A stretch of DNA of 64,000 bases from CAJBVG01 sp943371425 (GTDB taxonomy: Bacteria; Bacteroidota; Bacteroidia; Sphingobacteriales; Sphingobacteriaceae): contig CALRUR010000002.1 of assembly GCA_943371425.1 (NCBI GenBank), positions 1 through 64,000 of the forward strand, written 5' to 3'. Within the stretch, counting starts at the first letter, position 1; each line of letters begins with the position of its first letter. A program made the translations under genes and the position numbers. Shown here piece after piece: positions 52,401 through 61,681 of the stretch. Below the pieces are notes generated by a model. The model did no database searches. It saw only the letters and a list, made by a program, of their open reading frames with translations, and was not told the origin of the DNA.

Positions 52401-54005
52401 TTAATTAGTTAATTTAACAAATACCGAGCTTTTGTTTTTAAAACGAAGCAAATATATACTTGGTTGGAGCTTACTTATATTAATAGAATTATTTTCAATG
52501 TTAACGCTTTGAACCAATTTACCCTCAAAGCTGTATATTTCAGCGATGCAGCCGTCGTAAATACTATCGTCTTTTAGATAAAGTGTATGATAAGCAGGGT
52601 TAGGGTACAATACTAATTGATTAGGCTTAGTGTAGTACTTTATGCCCAATAATTTAGTGCCCAAGCGTTTCATAAAAATATCGTTGTCTAATTTGTTGGG
52701 CTCATAAACAACCCCATAAATACTAATAGAACCATCAGCATCGTAATTCACATTACTTACCAACGATTGGTTAAACAATGTATCCACTACATTTAACAAT
52801 AAGTTTCCTTGCAAGTCATATTCTCTTATCCCTATTTTGTAATTTGGGAGGGTAGTAGATAGTACAATTTTATTATTGTAAATAGACAGTAAATTTGTAA
52901 AGCTGCTGAGCAGTGATGCATTATCGTCAGATTTAATATACCTTATCCATTCTCTGTTACTATTCGTTACTTTTTGTAAAGAAAATCTATATTTATTTGA
53001 AGAAGAGTTGTGTGTTTCCTTTGATAATATGTATAGGCTATTTTGATGTTTAGTAATTAACGTATACTGGGTTGCAACAGAATTCGGAAAGGTGTCGTTT
53101 TTACTAAAATAATATTCTTCAACTACGTTCAGATTGGTATCTATGTTAAGCAAAAAATTATCGAATTCTGTATCTAATATATTGGGATTATCTATTTCCG
53201 ATTGAAACTGACCAGTATATACAATTTCTTCTTGGCTTAGCTTAATTTTTTTATAAATTCTTGGAGCAAAACTTCGGTTTGCTGGTGTACGAAACGAGAG
53301 GTTTTTATTTTTTGATGATATTAATTGGAATTGGTCGTTGTATTTTTTTAAACTAATGCTAGTGTTTCCAGCAGAGTCTGCATTAACATCAGCATCAATT
53401 ATTTGATTGTTAAACAAGTTAAGGTATTCAGGAAATGATTTAATTATACTTCTGATTAAAATTGAATGAGAAATGTAGTTGTATTTTAAAAAATAGTAAG
53501 TTGGAGTTAAAATGTTTCTGTAATCGTTAATTAAGATATTTAAATCGTTTTGAAATAGTTCCGCATCAACAAATGCCGGATTAATCACTGTATCATAGTA
53601 ACTAAATTTTTCATACCCGTTTAAATCCAATACAGTAAAATACAAATTAGTAATTCGCGAATTGTTTTTCTCAGTGCTGCCAATAATATAAATCAATGAG
53701 TCTCTGAGAAAGCTATGGTTTATTTTAAAATATTTATGTTCAGTAGAGTTGTTTGGAATAAATCTTTTTCTAAAAATTAATTCTCCAGTGCGATCAGTTT
53801 TTAGAACAGAAATTAAATTATCGCCGTTCATATTACCACCCGAATAAACTTCCTCTATAGCAATAATGTATGTAAAACTAGAGCTTTTTAGCGTTTGTAT
53901 ATCACTTGTTTCCGTAGAAAGTGTATCGTATGTTTTCGAATAACTTTGAGCGTTAGTCGTCTTAATGCAGTTTAAAAATAGAATACAGATAAATACATAT
54001 TTCAT
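52401..54005 (-). CDS. T9SS type A exported protein of unknown function (534 aa)
   Basis: Signal peptide: Y-V-F-I-C-I-L-F-L-N-C-I-K-T-T-N-A-Q. The body (20-460) is composed of repeated beta-strand segments (I-G-S-T-E-K-N-N-S, I-V-Y-T-G-Q-F-Q-S, Y-I-K-S-D-D-N-A-S) that look like a beta-propeller, but no family was identified. The last 75 residues (L-V-L-Y-P-N-P-A-Y-H-T-L, S-I-Y-L-L-R-F-K-N) are a type A sorting domain. The ATG overlaps the stop of the upstream lipoprotein gene (ATGA), so the two are translated together. AT content is high, like its partner. Confidence 0.8.
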   Translation of the reverse strand: MKYVFICILFLNCIKTTNAQSYSKTYDTLSTETSDIQTLKSSSFTYIIAIEEVYSGGNMNGDNLISVLKTDRTGELIFRKRFIPNNSTEHKYFKINHSFLRDSLIYIIGSTEKNNSRITNLYFTVLDLNGYEKFSYYDTVINPAFVDAELFQNDLNILINDYRNILTPTYYFLKYNYISHSILIRSIIKSFPEYLNLFNNQIIDADVNADSAGNTSISLKKYNDQFQLISSKNKNLSFRTPANRSFAPRIYKKIKLSQEEIVYTGQFQSEIDNPNILDTEFDNFLLNIDTNLNVVEEYYFSKNDTFPNSVATQYTLITKHQNSLYILSKETHNSSSNKYRFSLQKVTNSNREWIRYIKSDDNASLLSSFTNLLSIYNNKIVLSTTLPNYKIGIREYDLQGNLLLNVVDTLFNQSLVSNVNYDADGSISIYGVVYEPNKLDNDIFMKRLGTKLLGIKYYTKPNQLVLYPNPAYHTLYLKDDSIYDGCIAEIYSFEGKLVQSVNIENNSINISKLQPSIYLLRFKNKSSVFVKLTN

Positions 54006-55786
54006 AATTTATAGACTTCAATGTGTAAGTTATTTATGCCACCTTTAGGAAGAATAGCTACGCCGCTAATACCATTATTTTGAATAGTCCAAAGGCTATT
54101 AATTATTTCACATTTGTTAATGGTTTTTCCACTTTTAAAATTAACTAAAACTTTAATAAGAAACTGAGTGTTTGTTGGAAATTCTTGATTGAAGTGAACA
54201 AACTGATCTATTTCTTCCGAATTACCATATAATTCCGCAACCTTTATTGCACTATTTGGAACTGAAATATTGCAATTTGTAGAGGTAATTTGACCTTCAA
54301 ATACTTTGTAATTATTTGTTGGCATAGCATTGCTATGAACATATCCTACACCAACTATAATTTCCTCTTTTTCCCAATAATCAATTAGAAATTTCAAATT
54401 GGTGTTTACAAAATGCTGTTGATTTAATCCAAAAATATTTGAAATGCAATATTTACAACCACTTGAATTAATCATTTTTTCTTGAACTGCAAAAGTGCCT
54501 GTTGGGTAATTGCAAAATATATTTCGTTGATGAATTAGAGAATAATCAATTACATTATCAGCAGCATCAATCCACATCATACCTCCATAAATGTGTACTG
54601 GGAAATAAAGATATAGCGGGTTTCCATTTAGTCGATTTATTTTATAAATACCTCCAGCTAATCCTTGTCCACTACTGTTACCATCATTTAGAGTATAAAA
54701 TGAGTTTTCTGAATAACAAAGGCTAAACTTAGTTGCATCCTTAATTACAGGTGTTGAATTTTCTTCGTATTTGAATACTCTTATAGGTCTATCTGTTTTT
54801 AGTAGTCTTACATTATATTTAGACGTTCCTGCTACCAATTGATGCATTGGATGATAATAAGTTAAATTATATACAGAACTTAATGTGCCAAATCCATTTA
54901 AGTCAGAAATATTCGGTCCTTTGTAAATCACATTATTATGACAAGGAAAAAGATTTTGGTTATCAAAATATGGGTTTCCTAATCTTATTCTTAGCTCAGA
55001 ACCAGTCCATCCACCCGTTCCTTGATTATATATTTGATTATTATGTGACATTGATTCGGGACATATCTTGCAGTATGGTTCATAAAAAATACAGTTTTCT
55101 ATTGCATTCTTTGAGAATTCATCCACACAATTTCGAATTACGCAATAATCAATAATTTTATAGGATACAAAAACTAATGGTTCGATTCCAAGATTAGATT
55201 TTGAATATTTATTCAATATTATTTTATTGTCTGAATAATAGTAAGTGTTTAAAAGCTCTGATGTGCTATCATGCATTAAATAACTAGCAAAATATACCCT
55301 GTTTATGTTTTTTATGTTATTTGTTTCAATATCTAGAGTATTTAGATCATTGAATTTTGAATTTGTTATTTCGTTTAACCTTGGTATTGCTAAATGTAAA
55401 TTAAAGTTATTATTATTTGCATTATTTTTGTATTCAGAATAATAATCATATTCTGCAACACTATTTTTATTTTTATTAATAAACTTGTTTAATAGGGCAG
55501 GTAGATTGATGCTATATTTATTCATTAGCTCATTTTCAAGTGCTTCTAGAGGTACCCAAAAATATCCATCTACTCCTTTACCACACATTAAAAATAATGT
55601 GTTTTTGATACTGTCATTATTGGAAACAAATGCAAATGCTTTAGTTAGTTCTTCAGCCTGTATAACTATATTATTTTCTATGGAATTTATTGTTTCCAAA
55701 TCAATATTGTTAGGTTGTACTATTTCTTGTGTTTTACAGCTAATTAAACCAATTAATGTAATTGCAATTGCTAAATATTTTCTCAT
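54002..55786 (-). CDS. Large hypothetical lipoprotein (594 aa)
   Basis: Lipoprotein signal peptide with lipobox L-I-S-C, Cys at residue 17. The N-terminal 110 residues contain a helical domain (I-N-S-I-E-N-N-I-V-I-Q-A-E-E-L-T-K-A-F). The remainder has Cys pairs C-V-I-R-N-C and C-K-I-C-P near 240-260, and G-T-G-G-W-T-G-S-E-L-R, Y-H-P-M-H-Q-L-V-A-G and G-G-M-M-W-I-D-A-A-D. No family was recognised. It ends with ATGA, overlapping the start of a T9SS protein. The pair is bracketed by direct repeats. It may anchor or assist its exported partner, but this is inference only. Confidence 0.7.
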   Translation of the reverse strand: MRKYLAIAITLIGLISCKTQEIVQPNNIDLETINSIENNIVIQAEELTKAFAFVSNNDSIKNTLFLMCGKGVDGYFWVPLEALENELMNKYSINLPALLNKFINKNKNSVAEYDYYSEYKNNANNNNFNLHLAIPRLNEITNSKFNDLNTLDIETNNIKNINRVYFASYLMHDSTSELLNTYYYSDNKIILNKYSKSNLGIEPLVFVSYKIIDYCVIRNCVDEFSKNAIENCIFYEPYCKICPESMSHNNQIYNQGTGGWTGSELRIRLGNPYFDNQNLFPCHNNVIYKGPNISDLNGFGTLSSVYNLTYYHPMHQLVAGTSKYNVRLLKTDRPIRVFKYEENSTPVIKDATKFSLCYSENSFYTLNDGNSSGQGLAGGIYKINRLNGNPLYLYFPVHIYGGMMWIDAADNVIDYSLIHQRNIFCNYPTGTFAVQEKMINSSGCKYCISNIFGLNQQHFVNTNLKFLIDYWEKEEIIVGVGYVHSNAMPTNNYKVFEGQITSTNCNISVPNSAIKVAELYGNSEEIDQFVHFNQEFPTNTQFLIKVLVNFKSGKTINKCEIINSLWTIQNNGISGVAILPKGGINNLHIEVYKL

Positions 55787-56058
55787 TTAAATAATTTTAA
55801 AACTGAAAATACTTAATTCAAAACACCTATAAAATGGGAAACAATGAGAGGGAATTTTATATGAATTGTTAATTAATAGAATATTCAATAAAGAGCAAAA
55901 ATATATATTCAAATATGTTTAATACAATAAATTTATAATACAATAAGAATAATGTATTTTAAAATAATTTATAACATAAAATCGAGATGAATAAAAATTT
56001 GTTGATTTTCTATAAAATTTCAATAAAGATATTGCCAAAAAAAGATTAACTGAATTGT

Positions 56059-56129
56059 GAATTATGAATGGGTGCTTTGCGAGCTTTGAGTGAAAAGGAT
56101 ATAAATAAAGTTCACGCAAAGAGCACTAA
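56059..56129. repeat. CGCAAAG-type repeat, copy upstream of the lipoprotein gene
   Basis: GAATTATGAATGGGTGCTTT, GCGAGCTTTGAGTGAAAAGG and AAGTTCACGCAAAGAGCACT match 52301-52375 in the same orientation. The spacer from 55787 to 56238 otherwise shows AT-rich sequence and heptamers but no gene. Confidence 0.75.
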
Positions 56130-56149
56130 AAAACATTAATCATATTAAA

Positions 56150-56238
56150 TTACGAATTACGAATTACGAATTACGAATTACGAATTAGGCGACTAAGTTG
56201 CGAAATTCGAAATTCGTAATTCATAATTCGTAATTCAC
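56150..56238. repeat. GAATTAC heptamer array with inverted partner at the smc end
   Basis: Five GAATTAC-type units (56152-56186) are followed by inverted GTAATTCATAATTCGTAATT units (56213-56235), reaching to within three bases of the smc stop codon. The spacing allows a hairpin. Confidence 0.8.
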
Positions 56239-59200
56239 TTATGCTACCGGGTCCAACTGCCTCAAATCCACCGGCACCACTCTCGAAACTCCTTGCTCTA
56301 CCATCGTTACACCGTACACTACGTCGGTACTTGCAATAGTACGTTTGTTGTGGGTTACAATTATAAATTGCGATTGGTCTGAGAACTTGCGAATAATTTT
56401 ATTGAACTTATCAATATTCGTATCATCTAATGGGGCATCTACCTCATCGAATATACAGAACGGTGCTGGTTTCAATAAATATAAGGAGAAGAGAATTGCA
56501 GTAGCCGTAAGCGTTTTCTCCCCTCCAGATAATTGATTAATGGTTAATGGGCGTTTGCCTTTTGGCTTCGCAATAATATCAATGTCAGATTCCAATGGAT
56601 CTTCAGGATTCAATAAAATTAAATCGCAAGAATCTTCTTCGTTAAACAGAGATCTAAATACAATAATAAAGTTATCGCGAATTTGAGTGAAGGCTTCCAT
56701 AAATTTCTCCTTCGCTGTATCGTCTATTTCTTTTATGGTATCTAATAAAGATGCTTTTGCATTCAACAAATCGTTTTTCTGTTCTTGAATAAAAGTATAA
56801 CGTTTGTTCATCTCGTCATACGCTTCCATAGCCATCGGGTTTATTGGTCCGTAGTTATCTATTTGGTTGCGCAGTTTTTCTGTTTTAACGCGAAGTTGAT
56901 CTTCGTTTTCATCGTCTGGAATCGAAACGTCTTGCAATTCATCAATATCTACCGAGAACTCCACAGATAAACGCTCTTTCAGAGAGGTTAACTCCATGCG
57001 CAATTCTGTTTTCTTATCGCGTAATTGATTAAATATTTGCTCCGCTTGTTCTTTGCGAACACGCACTTCTCTTAAGTTTTCTTCGAGCTCCGTAATTTTG
57101 TTTCTAGATTGGTAGTATTCTTGCTCCACTTCTTGTGTCGCTTTTTCCATCGCATCTTTCTCTTCATACATCGCCACTAATTCGGTATCAGAATTATCAT
57201 GCGTAGTCATAATTTCATTAATGCCTTGCATAGCCGCATCGTACTCGCGTTGGTTTATAGCGATGCGCTCTTGGAGCATTTTTAAATTATTGTTTTTGTA
57301 CTCAACTTCTTTTTCTAATTGCGATACTTTATTTTGTTGTTGATGGAATTGAATGTTACGTTGGTTAAAGGAACCCGAGCGTTCAGATAGTTTATCGTTT
57401 AGCTCGTTAAACAATTGTTGCGAATCTTGTACATGCGCATGCAACTCATCTTTAGAAGCGATGGCTTGTTCCAATTCCGGAACCATGCTTTCTAATTGGT
57501 GGTTGTACTCTTCAATTTTACGTTGTATATCTTCTTTACGAACAGAGCTATCACTAATAAAATTGTGGTATTGCTCTTGGCGCGTTTTGTATGAAATTAA
57601 CTCTGTATTTACCTTGTTAATCTCATCTTTCATCACAGATATTTCGTTGGTTTTTGTTGATTGCTTTAAGTCTTGCAATCTGTAAACCATTTGGTCTATA
57701 TCTCTATTATACTCTTCAATAAAATGGTTAATTGCTTTTATCTCTTGCTCTAGTACTTCTAAGTTTTTAGCTCTACCAATTCTCTTTCCTTCAAACAAAC
57801 CAACCGAACCACCAGATAAAGAAACTTTGGTTCTGTTAAATTTACCACTCTTCGCTAAATATACTTTTTGCGAATCGTTTTCTTTGTTAATCCAAAGCTC
57901 TTCGTTTTCATTTATTACTAAAACATTTCCTAATAAATGTTTCGCAAGTTTTTGGTATTTATAATCAACATTAATTACTTCCATAGCAGTTATTAATCCT
58001 GCTTCAGAGTTTTCGATGTTTTGTAAATTAGAATCTTTTAAACTCTCCAACACAAAGAAATTTGCTTTTCCTTTTGCCGATTGGCCTAACAATTGTATGC
58101 CTGCCATGGCTTCTTGGTAAGTATCTACTACGTAGTAGTTCAAATAACTTTCCAAATAATTTTCAATGGCAATACGGTAATCTTCTTGGCAAAATAAAAT
58201 GTCGGATAGGAGTGGAGCATTTTTACTCCATTCTGTATTTTTCTTTAAGAATTTAATCGACTCTGGGAAACCTTCTAAACTCTCTACCAAACTCTTGGTT
58301 AAGTTAAATTCGTTTTGCTTAGCATCTAGTTTACGAGATTCTTTCGCGAAACGATCTTTCATTTCGTTAATCTCGTTCTCCGCCTTTTCTATAGAGGCTT
58401 TCAGCGCTTCTTCGTCTTGCGTGAGTTTATTATAAAGCTCCGTTTTTTCTAAACTTAAGCCTTCTAATTTTTCAATCTCTTTATCAAACTCCACCATCTC
58501 TTCTTTTTTGAGATTGGTTTCTGTATTGGTTCGTGCAAACTCTTGTTCTAATCCTTCTTTCTGAATTTTTACAATCTCCAATTCCTTTTCATTTTTATAA
58601 ATGATGTTTTGGTTTGATTGTAGTTCTTGTTGCGCAACTTCTAATTTAGTTCTGCTTTGTTGATGTTGTTCGCGCAACATTTCTACTTCGGTACGCAATT
58701 GTTCTAATTCGTATTCTATTTCCGAAAGTATTTTTTGTTCTGATGTTTGCGAAGCTTCAAGGGTTTCTAGCTGACCTAAAATCTGATCTACAGAAGATTT
58801 GTCGATGTTTAAATCGCCCGATAATTTTCTTTCTTTTTCTTGGAAGAAAGTTAAGCGTTCGTTCTTAATTTTCTTCTCGTTTTCATACGAACGAATCTTT
58901 GCAATGTAATCGTTTAGGGCTTTTTGCTGTACTCCTAAGTTTTTTTCTTTGTTTAAATTCTCAAGTTTTTCTTCTTGTATTTTCGCCTCTACACTGTCAA
59001 TTTCTGCATGGTAGCGATTCTTATCGTCGTTGTGTGCTACTTCTTTTTCATCTAATTCTTCCATCGATTTTTTCAAACCCGTAATGCGGAAGGATGCAAG
59101 AATAGTGCTTAGCTCTTTGTATTGTTCTTTAAGCTTATAGTAACGTTCGGTTTTCTTCGCTTGGCTTTCTAATTGCTTTAAGTTTTTTTCAATCTCAAAT

Positions 59201-59784
59201 AATAAATCTTCTACACGGTTTAAATCGTCTTCGGTATCTTTTAATTTATTTAAGGTTTGTTTTTTTCTGATTTTGTATTTCGAAATACCAGCCGCTTCTT
59301 CAAACAGTGCTCTACGAGAATTGTCTTTATTGCTTAATATTTCTTCAATCATTTTTAATTCAATGATTGAGTAAGAATCTGAACCTATACCAGTATCTAA
59401 GAATAAATCGGTAATGTCTTTCAACCTACATTGTACATCATTTAAGCGGTACTCACTTTCGCCAGAGCGGTAAAGTTTACGTGTAATGGTAACAGTCGTA
59501 TAATCGGTAGGTAATATGTTTTTAGTATTATCGAAGGTGAGCGATACTTCGGCAAGGTTCGCTGGTTTTCTGTTTTTTGTTCCGTTGAAAATAATGTTCT
59601 CCATTTTTTCCGAACGCAGGGTTTTGGTGCTTTGCTCACCCAATACCCAACGGATAGAGTCCACAACGTTTGATTTTCCGCAACCATTAGGTCCCACAAC
59701 TGCCGTAATCCCATCATCAAAGTTGATGCTGATCTTATCTCCAAAGCTTTTAAAGCCTTTTACTTCTAGTGATTTTAGTTTCAA
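56239..59784 (-). CDS. smc: Chromosome segregation SMC ATPase
   Basis: A 1181-residue protein of normal SMC length, the core of the condensin-like complex that organises the nucleoid. Walker A is G-P-N-G-C-G-K-S-N at residues 31-39. Long heptad-rich coiled coils cover about 165-500 and 680-1010, separated by a globular hinge near 510-660. The C-terminal head has the signature L-S-G-G-E-K-T-L-T and Walker B F-C-I-F-D-E-V-D-A-P-L-D-D-T near residue 1115. No scpA or scpB gene is adjacent. The spacer upstream contains one DnaA-box-like TTATCCACA (59877-59885). Confidence 0.97.
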   Translation of the reverse strand: MKLKSLEVKGFKSFGDKISINFDDGITAVVGPNGCGKSNVVDSIRWVLGEQSTKTLRSEKMENIIFNGTKNRKPANLAEVSLTFDNTKNILPTDYTTVTITRKLYRSGESEYRLNDVQCRLKDITDLFLDTGIGSDSYSIIELKMIEEILSNKDNSRRALFEEAAGISKYKIRKKQTLNKLKDTEDDLNRVEDLLFEIEKNLKQLESQAKKTERYYKLKEQYKELSTILASFRITGLKKSMEELDEKEVAHNDDKNRYHAEIDSVEAKIQEEKLENLNKEKNLGVQQKALNDYIAKIRSYENEKKIKNERLTFFQEKERKLSGDLNIDKSSVDQILGQLETLEASQTSEQKILSEIEYELEQLRTEVEMLREQHQQSRTKLEVAQQELQSNQNIIYKNEKELEIVKIQKEGLEQEFARTNTETNLKKEEMVEFDKEIEKLEGLSLEKTELYNKLTQDEEALKASIEKAENEINEMKDRFAKESRKLDAKQNEFNLTKSLVESLEGFPESIKFLKKNTEWSKNAPLLSDILFCQEDYRIAIENYLESYLNYYVVDTYQEAMAGIQLLGQSAKGKANFFVLESLKDSNLQNIENSEAGLITAMEVINVDYKYQKLAKHLLGNVLVINENEELWINKENDSQKVYLAKSGKFNRTKVSLSGGSVGLFEGKRIGRAKNLEVLEQEIKAINHFIEEYNRDIDQMVYRLQDLKQSTKTNEISVMKDEINKVNTELISYKTRQEQYHNFISDSSVRKEDIQRKIEEYNHQLESMVPELEQAIASKDELHAHVQDSQQLFNELNDKLSERSGSFNQRNIQFHQQQNKVSQLEKEVEYKNNNLKMLQERIAINQREYDAAMQGINEIMTTHDNSDTELVAMYEEKDAMEKATQEVEQEYYQSRNKITELEENLREVRVRKEQAEQIFNQLRDKKTELRMELTSLKERLSVEFSVDIDELQDVSIPDDENEDQLRVKTEKLRNQIDNYGPINPMAMEAYDEMNKRYTFIQEQKNDLLNAKASLLDTIKEIDDTAKEKFMEAFTQIRDNFIIVFRSLFNEEDSCDLILLNPEDPLESDIDIIAKPKGKRPLTINQLSGGEKTLTATAILFSLYLLKPAPFCIFDEVDAPLDDTNIDKFNKIIRKFSDQSQFIIVTHNKRTIASTDVVYGVTMVEQGVSRVVPVDLRQLDPVA

Positions 59785-60079
59785 TGTTAATTCGTTTAAT
59801 GTGTAAAAAAACCTAATGTTTACACGCCATTAGAGCATATAAATATCCTCTAAAATCGGGGTTTTATCAACTAATGTTATCCACAGAACTTGTTAGTAAA
59901 AAGAGGACGATGGATGCACTAATTAACTGATTGGTAGGGGGAAAGGAGGTGGTTTGTGGAAATGTTAATATGTTAATGTGCTAATTAGCTAGTTTGCTAA
60001 TGTGCTAATATAACTCAGAGCCTGCTAGCTTGATTTTAAATGCAGGAAAGGAAAAAAGGAAAAAAGAAAAAAGAAAAAA

Positions 60080-60113
60080 GGGGAAGATCTGCGTTCAACC
60101 ACAAATCTTCCCC
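60080..60113 (-). terminator. Intrinsic terminator of gap
   Basis: GGGGAAGAT (60080-60088) pairs with ATCTTCCCC (60105-60113). On the minus strand the stem is followed by TTTTTTCTTTTTTC. It lies about 30 bp after the gap stop, separated by a TAGCGGGTAGAGAG repeat (60116-60144). Confidence 0.85.
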
Positions 60114-60143
60114 TTCTCGCTACCCGCTACTCTCTACCCGCTA

Positions 60144-61586
60144 CTAATAATAACGCAACCTAATCACTCCCGCAATCGACTTCGCTAACCTGATCACCTG
60201 GCGTGTATACCCATATTCGTTATCATACCATACGTATAATACCGCACCTTTACCATCTTTTGCAATAATGGTAGCTGGGCCATCAACAATAGAGGCGTGT
60301 GAGTTGCCAATTAAATCGCTCGAAACTAATTCGTTTGATATAGAGTATTCTACTTGTTCTACTAAATCGCCAAACAAAGATGCTGAGTTTAAGGCTTCTT
60401 TAATACTTTCTAAGCTTACTTCTTTTTTGAAGTTTAAGTTTAAAATTGCTAAAGATACATCTGGCGTTGGTACACGCACAGCATTACCTGTTAATTTACC
60501 AGTTAAGTGTGGCAATACTTTAGATACAGCTTTATCGGCACCGGTTTCGGTAATTACCATGTTTAATGCTGCAGAACGTCCGCGGCGATATTTTTCGTGG
60601 TAATTATCTAATAAGTTCTGGTCGTTTGTATAAGAGTGTACAGTTTCTATATGTCCTTTTTCAATACCGAAAGCATCTTCAACTACTTTTAAAACAGGCA
60701 CAATGGCATTGGTAGTACAAGAAGCTGCAGAGAAAATGTTCTCGTCAGCTGCTTGCCCTTCATGGTTCACTCCAAACACAATGTTCGGTACGCTGCCACC
60801 TGGTGCAGTTAATAATACCTTGCTAATGCCTTTAGATACTAGGTGTTTAGATAATCCTTCACGGTCTCTTAATACCCCAGTATTATCAATTACCAAAGCA
60901 TCGTTAATTCCGTAACTTGTATAATCAATTTCATCTGCATTTTTTGCAGCAATTAACAATACGGTTTGTCCATTAATAATTAAAGCTTTGTTTTCGTAAT
61001 CTTCTACAATGGTTCCGTTAAAGGGGCCGTGTACAGAATCATAACGTAATAAATCTGCACGTTTAGAAATATCTTTATCAGTGTTGCTACGAGTTACAAT
61101 GGCTCTTAAACGCAATTGTTCGCCTTTACCAGCTTGCATAATTAACTCGCGAGCGGCAATACGACCAATACGACCGAAACCATATAATACTACATCTTTA
61201 GGAGCTAATACTTTTTTCTCTAAACCGATGTGAGCGGCTAATTTATTTTTTACAAATTCTTCGATCGATGCAAAATTTCCTTTTTCTGCAATCCACTCAG
61301 AAGCCAAACGTCCTAAATCAATACGAGAAGGAGCAATGTCCATTTTAGCAATTTGCTCTGCTAAGGCATAGGTTTCGTCGATAGTGATAGGTTTACCAAC
61401 TATGTTTTGAGCATATAAATGGTAGCTTAAAATTTCACTTGCATTTACATCTACCAATGGTTTTCTGAATAAAATTAACTCAATAGAGTTATCAAACCAT
61501 AAATGACCAACAACATTAATAAGTTGTATTGCTTTCTTTTCTTTAGCAATCCAGTCTTTTAAATCGGATTCGTATTTATTTAACAT
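60144..61586 (-). CDS. gap: Glyceraldehyde-3-phosphate dehydrogenase, long form
   Basis: The start M-L-N-K-Y-E-S-D-L at 61586 gives 480 residues. A farther-upstream ATG at 61631 would run into the promoter and the rpoD terminator. An N-terminal extension of about 130 residues precedes the Rossmann motif G-F-G-R-I-G-R at 136-142; this long GAPDH subfamily is common in Bacteroidota. The catalytic S-C-T-T-N near residue 290 and H-S-Y-T-N-D-Q-N-L follow. The enzyme converts glyceraldehyde 3-phosphate and 1,3-bisphosphoglycerate in the cytosol. Whether this form works in glycolysis or gluconeogenesis is not visible. Confidence 0.93.
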   Translation of the reverse strand: MLNKYESDLKDWIAKEKKAIQLINVVGHLWFDNSIELILFRKPLVDVNASEILSYHLYAQNIVGKPITIDETYALAEQIAKMDIAPSRIDLGRLASEWIAEKGNFASIEEFVKNKLAAHIGLEKKVLAPKDVVLYGFGRIGRIAARELIMQAGKGEQLRLRAIVTRSNTDKDISKRADLLRYDSVHGPFNGTIVEDYENKALIINGQTVLLIAAKNADEIDYTSYGINDALVIDNTGVLRDREGLSKHLVSKGISKVLLTAPGGSVPNIVFGVNHEGQAADENIFSAASCTTNAIVPVLKVVEDAFGIEKGHIETVHSYTNDQNLLDNYHEKYRRGRSAALNMVITETGADKAVSKVLPHLTGKLTGNAVRVPTPDVSLAILNLNFKKEVSLESIKEALNSASLFGDLVEQVEYSISNELVSSDLIGNSHASIVDGPATIIAKDGKGAVLYVWYDNEYGYTRQVIRLAKSIAGVIRLRYY

Positions 61587-61607
61587 TTGCTTTGTATTTG
61601 TTTGGCA

Positions 61608-61615
61608 CAAAAATA
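61608..61615 (-). promoter_or_regulatory. -7 box of the gap promoter
   Basis: TATTTTTG on the minus strand fits TAnnTTTG and lies 21 bp upstream of the gap start. It is embedded in the T-run that follows the rpoD terminator stem. Confidence 0.45.
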
Positions 61616-61617
61616 AA

Positions 61618-61658
61618 AAAAGATTGAACATTAATAATTAATTAACATTCAATCTTTT
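61618..61658 (-). terminator. Intrinsic terminator of rpoD
   Basis: AAAAGATTGAA and TTCAATCTTTT form a perfect 11-bp stem around a 19-base AT-rich loop. The minus-strand T-run TTTTTTATTTTT follows. It is 23 bp after the rpoD stop. Confidence 0.85.
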
Positions 61659-61681
61659 CTACAATTTATCGTGAATAACTC

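Noticed and set aside
54502..55155. Plus-strand open frames inside the lipoprotein gene
   Set aside because: Antisense frames to a real gene with a signal peptide and coupled partner; no independent support.
55919..56119. 66-codon open frame on the minus strand
   Set aside because: AT-rich spacer overlapping a CGCAAAG-type repeat, no recognisable start signal or similarity.
59877..59885. Replication origin near smc
   Set aside because: A single TTATCCACA matches a DnaA box, but one copy occurs by chance easily and neither dnaA nor a cluster of boxes is present.
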